Shown here piece by piece: positions 26,840-33,628 of a stretch of 34,205 nt of DNA (the first letter of the stretch is position 1; every line of letters begins with the position of its first letter). A model generated the notes under the pieces. It was not told the origin of the DNA. It did not search any database and was given only the letters and a program-made list of their open reading frames with translations. The stretch is from NCBI GenBank assembly GCA_902531885.1, contig CACAFZ010000008.1:1-34205 (forward strand), given 5' to 3'. A program made the position numbers and the translations under genes. Source of the stretch: an uncultured Pelagibacteraceae bacterium (GTDB taxonomy: Bacteria > Pseudomonadota > Alphaproteobacteria > Pelagibacterales > Pelagibacteraceae).

Positions 26840-27741
26840 AAAAAATTTTTACTCTTATATTTTTTTTAATAATTTCAAGCAACGCTCACTCCGTCTCAAA
26901 ATTTGATAAAGAATTAAAAAAAATTTCAAAAAATAATGGTTTTGTTGATAATAAAGGAAAACTTTATTCTAAAGAACAAATAACTGATAAAAAAAATACA
27001 ATTTTAATTATTTACAATCATGGTTCTGATTATGATCAGAAAACTGATAAGTGTACAGATAGCGCAAACAACGTTGCTAAAGTTATAAGAGACTTCCATA
27101 ATAAAAAAATAAAAAATTTTACTATAAAAATTTTCCGTTTTTGTACAGGTGCAAAAGGGTGGTCAAAAAAGGAACAAACTAAAATGTGGAAAGCTCATGA
27201 AAAAAGTGGAAAACTAGCTGTAGAATTAAAAGACAAAGATGGCACTCCATTAATTAATAAACAAAAACAAAATCAAAGGCGAAGAGTTATTAAAGAAAAA
27301 GTTGATAGCTTTATAGGAGAAGGATTTAAAAACATTATTCTTGCAGGCCACTCATCTGGTGGCTGGCAATCAATTAAAATAAAAGCAGAATTTCCTGAAT
27401 TCGTGAAAGGTGTTATAGGCCTTAATCCAGGAGCAGGCGGTACAGTTGAAAATAGAAAAGATTGGCCTTGGTGGGAAGACGTAAGATATTATGGCTTTGT
27501 TGAAGATTTATCTCAACTAAATGCAATTATTATTACACATGATAAAGACCATTTTAACTCTCCAAAAGATTATTCATTATTTTCAAATTTAAATTCTGTT
27601 AAATTTGTGAATTTAACTGAATCAGGTTGTAAAAAAGCAGAACCCACAAAAAATTATCACGGAATAACACTAACTAAATGTTATGCGGATTATGAAAAAG
27701 CAAATCAAGATATAAACAAATATCTTGAAAATTTATTTTAA
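26836..27741 (+). CDS. Secreted alpha/beta hydrolase embedded in the cox operon
   Basis: A 301-residue protein with a Sec-type signal peptide: MKK, then a hydrophobic core to about residue 15, with likely cleavage after NAHS at residue 19. The nucleophile is S173 in GHSSGG (171-176), preceded by KNIILA as in alpha/beta hydrolases. NYHG near 273-276 may carry the catalytic His. Four cysteines (C73, C103, C265, C282) could form two disulfides, which fits a periplasmic location. I do not recognise its substrate. The gene overlaps xdhC-C by four bases and is followed closely by the mocA-like gene. This puts an exported hydrolase between two cytoplasmic cofactor genes, which is unusual. Confidence 0.78.
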   Translation: MKKIFTLIFFLIISSNAHSVSKFDKELKKISKNNGFVDNKGKLYSKEQITDKKNTILIIYNHGSDYDQKTDKCTDSANNVAKVIRDFHNKKIKNFTIKIFRFCTGAKGWSKKEQTKMWKAHEKSGKLAVELKDKDGTPLINKQKQNQRRRVIKEKVDSFIGEGFKNIILAGHSSGGWQSIKIKAEFPEFVKGVIGLNPGAGGTVENRKDWPWWEDVRYYGFVEDLSQLNAIIITHDKDHFNSPKDYSLFSNLNSVKFVNLTESGCKKAEPTKNYHGITLTKCYADYEKANQDINKYLENLF

Positions 27742-27754
27742 ATAAAGTTTTGTT

Positions 27755-28327
27755 GTGCTCTCAGCTATTATACTTGCAGCAGGTCAATCAAAAAGACTTA
27801 TAAAAGAAAATAAACTTTTAAAAATTTATAAAAAAAAACCATTGATTAATCATGCTTTAAATTCTGTAATAAAAAGTAAAGTTAGCAAAATTATAATTGT
27901 CCTAGGTTATGAAAGTCATAAAGTAAAAAAAATTATTAACAAAAATAAAAAAATTCAATTTATTTTTAACAAAAAATATAAAAAAGGAATGTCAACCTCT
28001 ATAAAATGTGGTTTAAATAAAATATCTAAAAAAAATAAAGGTTTTATTATTGTGCAATCAGATATGCCTTTTATTAAAACTATTCATATAAATAAAATTT
28101 GTAGTTCTATTCTAAAGAAAAAACACTTAGTTCATGCCTTAAAATTTAGAAAAAGGGTAGGAAATCCAATTGGTTTTGATATTGCTGTTTTAAGTAAATT
28201 TAAAAAAATAAAAGGAGATTATGGTGCAAAATTTATGGTAAAAAGACTAAAAAATCAAACAAACTTTATCAAAGTAAATTCAAGTAAAATATTTAAAGAT
28301 TTTGATTTTAAAAAAGATTTTAATTAG
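27755..28327 (+). CDS. mocA: MocA-like molybdopterin cytidylyltransferase
   Basis: A 190-residue nucleotidyltransferase of the MobA/MocA fold. The N-terminal LAAGQSKRL (residues 7-15) is the NTP-binding loop and QSDMPF (101-106) the metal-binding region. VGNPIGFD near 145-155 is typical of the family. MocA-type enzymes make the cytosine-dinucleotide form of the cofactor required by CoxL. CTP rather than GTP specificity is inferred from its place next to the hydroxylase genes, not from residues alone. The start is GTG at 27755, needed to place the motif near the N-terminus. It converges on moaE with an eight-base overlap. Confidence 0.82.
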   Translation: MLSAIILAAGQSKRLIKENKLLKIYKKKPLINHALNSVIKSKVSKIIIVLGYESHKVKKIINKNKKIQFIFNKKYKKGMSTSIKCGLNKISKKNKGFIIVQSDMPFIKTIHINKICSSILKKKHLVHALKFRKRVGNPIGFDIAVLSKFKKIKGDYGAKFMVKRLKNQTNFIKVNSSKIFKDFDFKKDFN

Positions 28328-28769
28328 CTTGAATAGGATTTCCCTTTAACCATTCGCTTTCTTTATTTTCATAGTGTTCTTTCTTCCAAATTGGAGATCT
28401 CTTTTTAATTTCCTCAATGATGTATCTTGATAAATCATATGCCTCAGATCTATGGGGACAAGCTACTGCGATTATAATGCTAATTTCACCAAGTCCAACA
28501 TAACCTTTAACATGTTCGATAAATACAGATTTATCTTTAATATTTAGTTTTTCATCTACTTCATTGTAAATTTCTTTAAAGCTTTTAATTACTAGTTGAT
28601 CGTGACTGTCATAAGTAATTCCAGTAACTTTTTTATTTTCATTATTTTCTCTTACAGTTCCGTAAAATACTATTGAAGCACCAAATTTTGAAGATGCAAT
28701 AAACTCTTCAGCATTTTCTGGTTTAATTTTTTCTTTTGAAAGATCTATTATTTTTGTGTGTAGCATCAA
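28320..28769 (-). CDS. moaE: Molybdopterin synthase catalytic subunit MoaE
   Basis: A 149-residue large subunit of molybdopterin synthase, which converts cyclic pyranopterin monophosphate to molybdopterin using the MoaD thiocarboxylate. Family features are ASIVFYGTVRE (around residues 31-41), ACPHRSEAYDL and the catalytic-lysine region RSPIWKKEHYE at about 128-138. The length is normal (E. coli 150). It is last in the moaA-C-D-E operon and overlaps moaD by four bases. Confidence 0.95.
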   Translation of the reverse strand: MMLHTKIIDLSKEKIKPENAEEFIASSKFGASIVFYGTVRENNENKKVTGITYDSHDQLVIKSFKEIYNEVDEKLNIKDKSVFIEHVKGYVGLGEISIIIAVACPHRSEAYDLSRYIIEEIKKRSPIWKKEHYENKESEWLKGNPIQAN

Positions 28770-29035
28770 CCTCCTCCAATGGGGGGAATGATTCCAATTT
28801 TTTGATCCTTTGTAATTTGATAATTGTCAGATACAATATTATTATCCTCGGAACAAAATGCTGAAGATTTAATTATTTTTTTATAATTTTCGTTTCCTTT
28901 AAATTTTTCATCTACATAATTAATTATTTTATTTCTAAGGTCTTTAATAGAAATGTTTTCTTTAATATTAAGTTCTAAAAACTCTTTATTACTTAAATCT
29001 CTACTTGCACCAAATAGTTCAAGTTTTATTTTCAT
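28766..29035 (-). CDS. moaD: Molybdopterin synthase sulfur carrier MoaD
   Basis: An 89-residue ubiquitin-fold protein that ends in PPIGGG, whose terminal Gly-Gly is thiocarboxylated to feed sulfur to MoaE. It begins MKIKLELFGASRDL, as MoaD proteins do. It starts immediately after the moaC stop and overlaps moaE by four bases, so the two synthase subunits are translated together. No moeB/thiF-type activator is in the window. Confidence 0.93.
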   Translation of the reverse strand: MKIKLELFGASRDLSNKEFLELNIKENISIKDLRNKIINYVDEKFKGNENYKKIIKSSAFCSEDNNIVSDNYQITKDQKIGIIPPIGGG

Positions 29036-29581
29036 TTAAAAAATATTTTCTAAAAATTTAGGTAAGCCATCTGGATTAGTCCACAAACCACTTTTTCCAC
29101 CTTCTTTTATTAACAATTTAACATTATCAATTTTTAAATGTGGGTTAACTATTTTGCTTAAATCATAAATAGTTATCAAAGCAGCATTTACTCCCATAAT
29201 TGCTTCCATCTCAACACCAGTTTTTGCGACAGCAGATACCACACAAAAAACTTCCAGAGAGTTATCTATTTCATTCATAACAATTTTTGTTGCTGTATGG
29301 TCAATAGGTAGTGGGTGGCACAAAGGTATCAATTCACTAGTTTTTTTTACACCAAGAACAGCAGAAACTTCTGCTAGACTTATAGGGTCTCCCTTAGGCA
29401 TTTTTTTATTTTTTATTAAATCAAAAACTTTTTTACCAACATAAATTTTTCCTGATGCAAGTGCTCTTCTAAATGTTTCTTTTTTTGAAGAAACATCAAC
29501 CATATTAAATGAATTTTTTTTAAAAATTTCTTTTGCCCAGTCTTTTAATTCATTTTGGTTTACTATTTTTAATTTAGTCAA
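29036..29581 (-). CDS. moaC: Cyclic pyranopterin monophosphate synthase MoaC
   Basis: A 181-residue enzyme that converts the MoaA product to cyclic pyranopterin monophosphate. Signatures are NMVDVSSKKETFRRALASG (residues 26-44), IPLCHPLPIDH with the conserved catalytic Cys-His region, and GVEMEAIMGVNAALITIYDL. The N-terminal extension before the core is about 20 residues longer than in E. coli. It begins right after the moaA stop. Confidence 0.95.
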   Translation of the reverse strand: MTKLKIVNQNELKDWAKEIFKKNSFNMVDVSSKKETFRRALASGKIYVGKKVFDLIKNKKMPKGDPISLAEVSAVLGVKKTSELIPLCHPLPIDHTATKIVMNEIDNSLEVFCVVSAVAKTGVEMEAIMGVNAALITIYDLSKIVNPHLKIDNVKLLIKEGGKSGLWTNPDGLPKFLENIF

Positions 29582-30574
29582 TTATCCTCCAGTTTTAGAT
29601 AAATTTTTAGTTGAACCTGTTTCTCCAAGCTCCAAATAATGAGACTCTTTTTTAAATTGCATTTGTTTTAGTATAAGATCTTTCAACTCATTAAGCTGAT
29701 CATCTTTTTGCAACAAATGCCTTAAACTAATTCCAGTATTTCCAAATAAACAAAGTCTTAAATCTCCTCTAGATGTAATTCTTAAACGATTGCAACTTTT
29801 ACAAAAATCTTTCGAATAAGGAGCGATAATTCCAAACTTACCTTTGAATTCAGGATTTATATAATTTAAAGAAGGACCTGCATCCTTCCCTAGTGTTTGA
29901 AAAATCCATTTATTTTCATTTAAAAAATTCTTAAATATCTTAGAGGAAATATGATATTTTTTAAAATAATCTAAATTATCACCTGTTTGCATTAGCTCTA
30001 TATATCTAAAATCAATTTTATTATTTCGAATAAAATTTGACCATCTAATAAAATCTTTTTCTGATGCATTAACTCCATTTAATAAAACAGCATTAATTTT
30101 TATATTATTAAATCCTAAGTCTTGTAAATTTTTTATTCCCTGCAAAATTTCAGGCAATCTATCATGACCAGTAATATTTTTAAAAGTTTCACGGACGAGA
30201 CTGTCTATACTTATATTAATTCCATTTAATTCACTATCAACCAATAACTTTGCTTTTTTATCCAGATGATAGCCATTTGTAGTAATTACAACTTTTTCTA
30301 TTCCAGATTCAAATTTTAAGACTTTAATAATTTCAAAAAAGTCCTTTCTTACAGTTGGTTCCCCACCAGTGATTCTAATTTTACAAACTCCTAATTCAGA
30401 AAAGCATTTTGCAAGACGTTTTATTTCATCTAGATGAAGAAATTTTCTATTATCACTTTTATCAACTTGGTAACCGTTTGGTAAACAATAACCACATTTA
30501 AAATTGCATACATCAGTAATTGACATTCTAATGTAAGGAAATTTTCTTCCAAAACTATCTTCTAAATGTTGCAT
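29582..30574 (-). CDS. moaA: GTP 3',8-cyclase MoaA (radical SAM)
   Basis: First enzyme of molybdenum cofactor synthesis, 330 residues, acting on GTP. The radical SAM cluster ligands are C23, C27 and C30 (CNFKCGYC), and ITGGEP at about 68-73 is the SAM-binding segment. The C-terminal auxiliary cluster uses C258, C261 and C275 (FCKSCNRLR and LRLCLFG). The protein ends in a Gly-Gly, as expected for MoaA activity. It heads the moaA-C-D-E operon on the minus strand and depends on Fe-S clusters from the SUF operon. Confidence 0.96.
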   Translation of the reverse strand: MQHLEDSFGRKFPYIRMSITDVCNFKCGYCLPNGYQVDKSDNRKFLHLDEIKRLAKCFSELGVCKIRITGGEPTVRKDFFEIIKVLKFESGIEKVVITTNGYHLDKKAKLLVDSELNGINISIDSLVRETFKNITGHDRLPEILQGIKNLQDLGFNNIKINAVLLNGVNASEKDFIRWSNFIRNNKIDFRYIELMQTGDNLDYFKKYHISSKIFKNFLNENKWIFQTLGKDAGPSLNYINPEFKGKFGIIAPYSKDFCKSCNRLRITSRGDLRLCLFGNTGISLRHLLQKDDQLNELKDLILKQMQFKKESHYLELGETGSTKNLSKTGG

Positions 30575-30643
30575 AGTAGAAACTTATACTAGAAAAATTA
30601 TTTTATAAATTTAAAACTCCTCACTATATTCTAAAAAATAATT

Positions 30644-30694
30644 AAAATTACAACTATAAATTGTAAAACTAGTAATTGTAATTTTTTTTTTTTT
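30644..30694. repeat. Inverted repeat and T-run in the moaA-sorA divergent region
   Basis: AAAATTACAA (30644-30653) is matched by a perfect inverted copy, TTGTAATTTT, at 30676-30685. A third TTGTAA lies between them at 30661-30666. The right arm runs into a tract of 13 T (30682-30694). It lies in the 179-base region between the divergent moaA and sorA. Three spaced copies of the same half-site suggest an operator. The hairpin plus T-run could alternatively stop rightward transcription, but no gene upstream on that strand would need it. Nothing further is proved. Confidence 0.4.
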
Positions 30695-30740
30695 CTATTT
30701 TAGGTAAATGAATTTTTTGTTAACATAACATGTCTGAAAT

Positions 30741-30745
30741 GGAGG
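30741..30745 (+). promoter_or_regulatory. Ribosome binding site fixing the sorA start
   Basis: GGAGG lies eight bases before the ATG at 30754. An in-frame upstream ATG at 30730 has no such site and would add eight residues before the Tat signal, so 30754 is the better start. Confidence 0.7.
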
Positions 30746-30753
30746 TTGGATAT

Positions 30754-31971
30754 ATGAAAAAAATAAAAAATAAATTAAATGTTAATAGAAGAAACTTTTT
30801 ATCAGGAACAGCGGCACTAGCAGGTTTAGCCGCAACAGCTTCAGTAGTTCCTATAACTATATCAAATGCAAATCACAAAGAAGGCACAAAAGGATTACCA
30901 AATTTTATAAGTTGGAAGAATAGAGACGCATTGATTGTACACTCAGATAAAGGAATTGAAACACATAGGAGCGCTATTGGAGAAAGTTTAATCACTCCAA
31001 ATAGAAATGTATACATTAGAAATAATATGCCAACTATGTCAGACTCACAAATTGGTGATAAAAATAGCTGGGAAGTATCTATTGAGGGTGTAAAAAATCC
31101 AAAAACCTTTTCTTTGGCGCAGCTAAAAAAATTAGGTCATACAACAATTGCTACAATTTTACAGTGCTCAGGAAATGGTAGAGGTTATTTTGAACATAAA
31201 GTTAGAGGATCGCAGTGGAAAACAGGCGCAGCAGCCTGCGTTATTTGGACAGGTGTACCAGTAAAGGCAGTAGTTGATGCTTGTGGAGGAATTAGAAGTG
31301 AAGCAGTTTTTATGACATCTGCTGGTGTTGACCATGTACCAACTGGACTAGCGCCAAAAAAAGCAATGGTTGAAAGATCAGTTCCAAAAAAAGTTTATTT
31401 AGATGCTATCTTAGCTTGGGAGATGAACGGTGTTCCATTGCCAAATGCTCATGGCGGTCCATTGAGAATGGTTACCCCAGGTTACTTTGGAATTAATAAT
31501 GTTAAACATCTTGGAAAAGTAGCTTTTACTACAAAAGAGTCTGCCGTAAAATATATGAAAACAAGCTATAGAATTTCGCCAATAGGAAAAAAGGGACCTC
31601 AATATCCTTCTTGTTGGGAAATGCCCGTAAAATCTTGGATCACTAGACCAACAGATGAAACTGGAACTGTTAAAGCTGGAAAAGTTCAAATAGTTGGAGT
31701 TGCAATGGGAGGCACAAGAAAAGTTAGAAGTGTGAAAGTATCTGTAGACGGTGGAAAAAGTTGGAAAAGAGCAAGATTTGTTGGACCTGATTTAGGAAAG
31801 TTTGCTTGGAGACAGTTTGCTTTAGAAACAACTTTATCATCCGGCACTTATAATATTGCTAGTTTGGCATCTAATGGTCCTGACAAACAACCAAAATTGA
31901 GAATGGAAAATAGAAGAGGCTACGCGCACAATGGTTGGATGGATCATAGTGTAAATATTACTGTAGTATAA
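30754..31971 (+). CDS. sorA: Sulfite dehydrogenase molybdenum subunit (SorA-like), Tat-exported
   Basis: A 405-residue sulfite oxidase-family enzyme that oxidises sulfite to sulfate in the periplasm. The N-terminus has a twin-arginine signal (NRRNFLSG) followed by a hydrophobic stretch ending near residue 40. The molybdopterin-binding Cys138 lies in LQCSGNGRGY. HGGPLRMVTPGYFG is the typical sulfite oxidase core, and the last 120 residues form the dimerisation domain. Expected cofactor is plain molybdopterin, not the cytosine form used by CoxL. A cytochrome c gene follows 27 bases later, so this is a SorAB or SoxCD-like pair; absence of other sox genes favours SorAB. Confidence 0.87.
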   Translation: MKKIKNKLNVNRRNFLSGTAALAGLAATASVVPITISNANHKEGTKGLPNFISWKNRDALIVHSDKGIETHRSAIGESLITPNRNVYIRNNMPTMSDSQIGDKNSWEVSIEGVKNPKTFSLAQLKKLGHTTIATILQCSGNGRGYFEHKVRGSQWKTGAAACVIWTGVPVKAVVDACGGIRSEAVFMTSAGVDHVPTGLAPKKAMVERSVPKKVYLDAILAWEMNGVPLPNAHGGPLRMVTPGYFGINNVKHLGKVAFTTKESAVKYMKTSYRISPIGKKGPQYPSCWEMPVKSWITRPTDETGTVKAGKVQIVGVAMGGTRKVRSVKVSVDGGKSWKRARFVGPDLGKFAWRQFALETTLSSGTYNIASLASNGPDKQPKLRMENRRGYAHNGWMDHSVNITVV

Positions 31972-31998
31972 TATTATAAAAAGTTTTAAAATCGATTA

Positions 31999-32325
31999 AT
32001 GAAAATTAGTAAATTTTTATTAATAATTTTATTTTCATTTACAATATATATTCAAAATTTATCAGCCGACGATGCTAAGATGCTTAAAGGGCTTGAAATT
32101 TTTAATGAAACAGCTGGTTGCGCTGCATGCCATATATTGAAAGCAGCAGGTTCCGAAGGTAATGTTGGACCAAATTTAGATACAGTAAGTCTTACAGTGG
32201 AATCGGTAAAAGAAATGGTTACTTATGGACTTGGAGTTATGCCTGCTTATGGAGAAGAAGGAATTTTAACAAAAGAAGAAATAGATATTGTTTCATTTTA
32301 TGTAGCCAATTCTGCAGGTAAATGA
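31999..32325 (+). CDS. sorB: Cytochrome c electron acceptor SorB
   Basis: A 108-residue secreted monohaem cytochrome c. The signal peptide ends near residue 23 (IQNLSADD). The haem motif is CAACH with C41, C44 and H45. The likely axial methionine is M81 in GVMPAY. It follows sorA directly and should take electrons from the sulfite-oxidising site, passing them to the respiratory chain. It overlaps the PhyH-type gene by four bases, so those two are translationally coupled. Confidence 0.9.
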   Translation: MKISKFLLIILFSFTIYIQNLSADDAKMLKGLEIFNETAGCAACHILKAAGSEGNVGPNLDTVSLTVESVKEMVTYGLGVMPAYGEEGILTKEEIDIVSFYVANSAGK

Positions 32326-33158
32326 ATAATATTTTAAGCGAAACGGAAATAAACAGCTTTAAAAATGATGGGGCAATTTTTTTAAAAGGAAAATTTGATA
32401 TCAGTTGGATAAAAAAGTTAGAAAAAGGGATTCAAAGGGATATAAAAAATCCCAGTCCTAGATTTAAATCTCATACAATTAAAAAGAATGTTCCTGCATA
32501 TTTGGAAGATTATTGGACTTGGGATTTAGTACCGGAGTTTAAAGATTTTGTCTTTAATTCGCCATATGCAAAGATTGCATCAGAGTTGATGTCTGCAAAA
32601 AAAATAAACCTTGTAATGGATAACTGGTTTTTAAGAGAAGGTGGATCAAAATCTACCACTCCATTCCACCATGATGTAAGTTATTTTGATATGGATGGAA
32701 CCATGTGCGTTCTTTGGTTGCCTTTACAAGTAACTGGTAAAAATGAAGGAGTAGTTTGGGTTAAAGGTTCACACTTATGGAACAAACTTTTTTTAAGAGT
32801 ATTATTTAAAGACGGTCATAAAGTTGAAGGAAAAGAATGTGTTGTTGATGGAAAAAAATATGAACTACCACCAGATATTTTAGGAAACAAAGATAAATAT
32901 GAATTTTTACAATGGGATTGTGAATTAGGAGATTGCGTAATATTTGATATGAGAACTCTTCACGGAACATTAAGCACTTCAATACCAAAAAAAACACTAA
33001 GTCGTTACACTTTAAGAGTAGCAAAAGAAGATGCTAAAATTAGCTATGTTGGGGACTGGACAAGTTATAATTATAGAAAAGCAATGCAAGAAGCTGGATA
33101 CAAAAATGGGGATCCATTGGGTGGAAAAATGTTTCCAACTTTATATGAGGCCATCTAA
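32322..33158 (+). CDS. PhyH-type Fe(II)/2-oxoglutarate dioxygenase
   Basis: A 278-residue member of the phytanoyl-CoA dioxygenase family. The metal triad is H116-x-D118 (PFHHDVSYF) and distal H214 (RTLHGTLS). R228 (SRYTLR) is placed to bind 2-oxoglutarate. No signal peptide is seen, so it is cytoplasmic. Substrates of bacterial PhyH proteins vary widely and this one is not recognisable. Its four-base overlap with sorB and the shared terminator tie it to sulfite oxidation. One idea is that it releases sulfite from an organosulfur compound; that is a hypothesis only. Confidence 0.88.
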   Translation: MNNILSETEINSFKNDGAIFLKGKFDISWIKKLEKGIQRDIKNPSPRFKSHTIKKNVPAYLEDYWTWDLVPEFKDFVFNSPYAKIASELMSAKKINLVMDNWFLREGGSKSTTPFHHDVSYFDMDGTMCVLWLPLQVTGKNEGVVWVKGSHLWNKLFLRVLFKDGHKVEGKECVVDGKKYELPPDILGNKDKYEFLQWDCELGDCVIFDMRTLHGTLSTSIPKKTLSRYTLRVAKEDAKISYVGDWTSYNYRKAMQEAGYKNGDPLGGKMFPTLYEAI

Positions 33159-33196
33159 CTTCCAGTTAAAAAACTGGAAGTTAAATTTTTTTTTTT
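33157..33196 (+). terminator. Intrinsic terminator after the sorA-sorB-phyH operon
   Basis: AACTTCCAGTT (33157-33167) and AACTGGAAGTT (33072-numbered arm at 33172-33182) form a perfect 11-base-pair stem with an AAAA loop, followed by AAA and a run of 11 T (33186-33196). The T-run is on the plus strand only, so it ends the sor operon. It begins within the PhyH stop codon and its T-run touches the end of the convergent GYD gene. This is the clearest terminator in the window. Confidence 0.92.
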
Positions 33197-33518
33197 ATTT
33201 GCCTGGTTCTTTATATCCAGAAGCCATTTTCTGAGCAGTCTCAGCAATTTTATTCAGATCTACATCTTCTAAAATTGTAAAATCAGAAACAGCTCCACTT
33301 CCTACTGCTGTCATTGCAGCAGCAGCACACTGTTCAAAAGTACCTTCTATCTCTGCCATAAAATCATACTTACCTCTTAGTCCGGCATAACGAGTCACTT
33401 TTGCTCCAACTGAAGCTGCCAGTGCTGATGTAGCAGCTTTTCTATCTGTACTTGGGTTACTAACAAACCCAGCTAGACCTTTTGCTGTATAACATCCTAA
33501 AGTTATAAATTTAGCCAT
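33195..33518 (-). CDS. GYD domain protein
   Basis: A 107-residue ferredoxin-like-fold protein. KFITLGCYTAKGLAGF at the start, then YAGLRGKYDFMAEIEG and AVGSGAVSDFTILE, match the GYD family, here with KYD in place of the GYD triplet. It has no signal peptide or catalytic motif. GYD proteins are usually uncharacterised dimeric alpha-beta proteins. It has a strong ribosome site (AAGGAGGT, read on the minus strand) just before the ATG, and Ala/Gly-rich composition unlike its AT-rich neighbours, which suggests high expression. It diverges from the aldehyde dehydrogenase gene. Confidence 0.83.
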   Translation of the reverse strand: MAKFITLGCYTAKGLAGFVSNPSTDRKAATSALAASVGAKVTRYAGLRGKYDFMAEIEGTFEQCAAAAMTAVGSGAVSDFTILEDVDLNKIAETAQKMASGYKEPGK

Positions 33519-33608
33519 ATCAACCTCCTTTCAAAATATTAAATTATCATTATTACAGAAATATTCTAACTAGTAATGATTAAATTGCATAGTAGACACA
33601 ACCTAAAG

Positions 33609-33621
33609 TAATGTTACATTA
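33609..33621. promoter_or_regulatory. Near-palindrome just upstream of the aldehyde dehydrogenase
   Basis: TAATGTTACATTA is a 6-1-6 inverted repeat ending seven bases before the ATG at 33629. Such a position fits a repressor operator or a chance AT-rich palindrome; its size makes chance plausible. Confidence 0.25.
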
Positions 33622-33628
33622 GATAATT

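Noticed and set aside
30575..30729. Molybdenum-cofactor riboswitch before moaA
   Set aside because: The region is short and almost pure A/T, with no G/C-rich stems of the type that motif needs.
30730..30753. sorA start eight codons upstream
   Set aside because: It has no ribosome site, whereas GGAGG is correctly spaced for the ATG at 30754, which places the Tat signal at the N-terminus.
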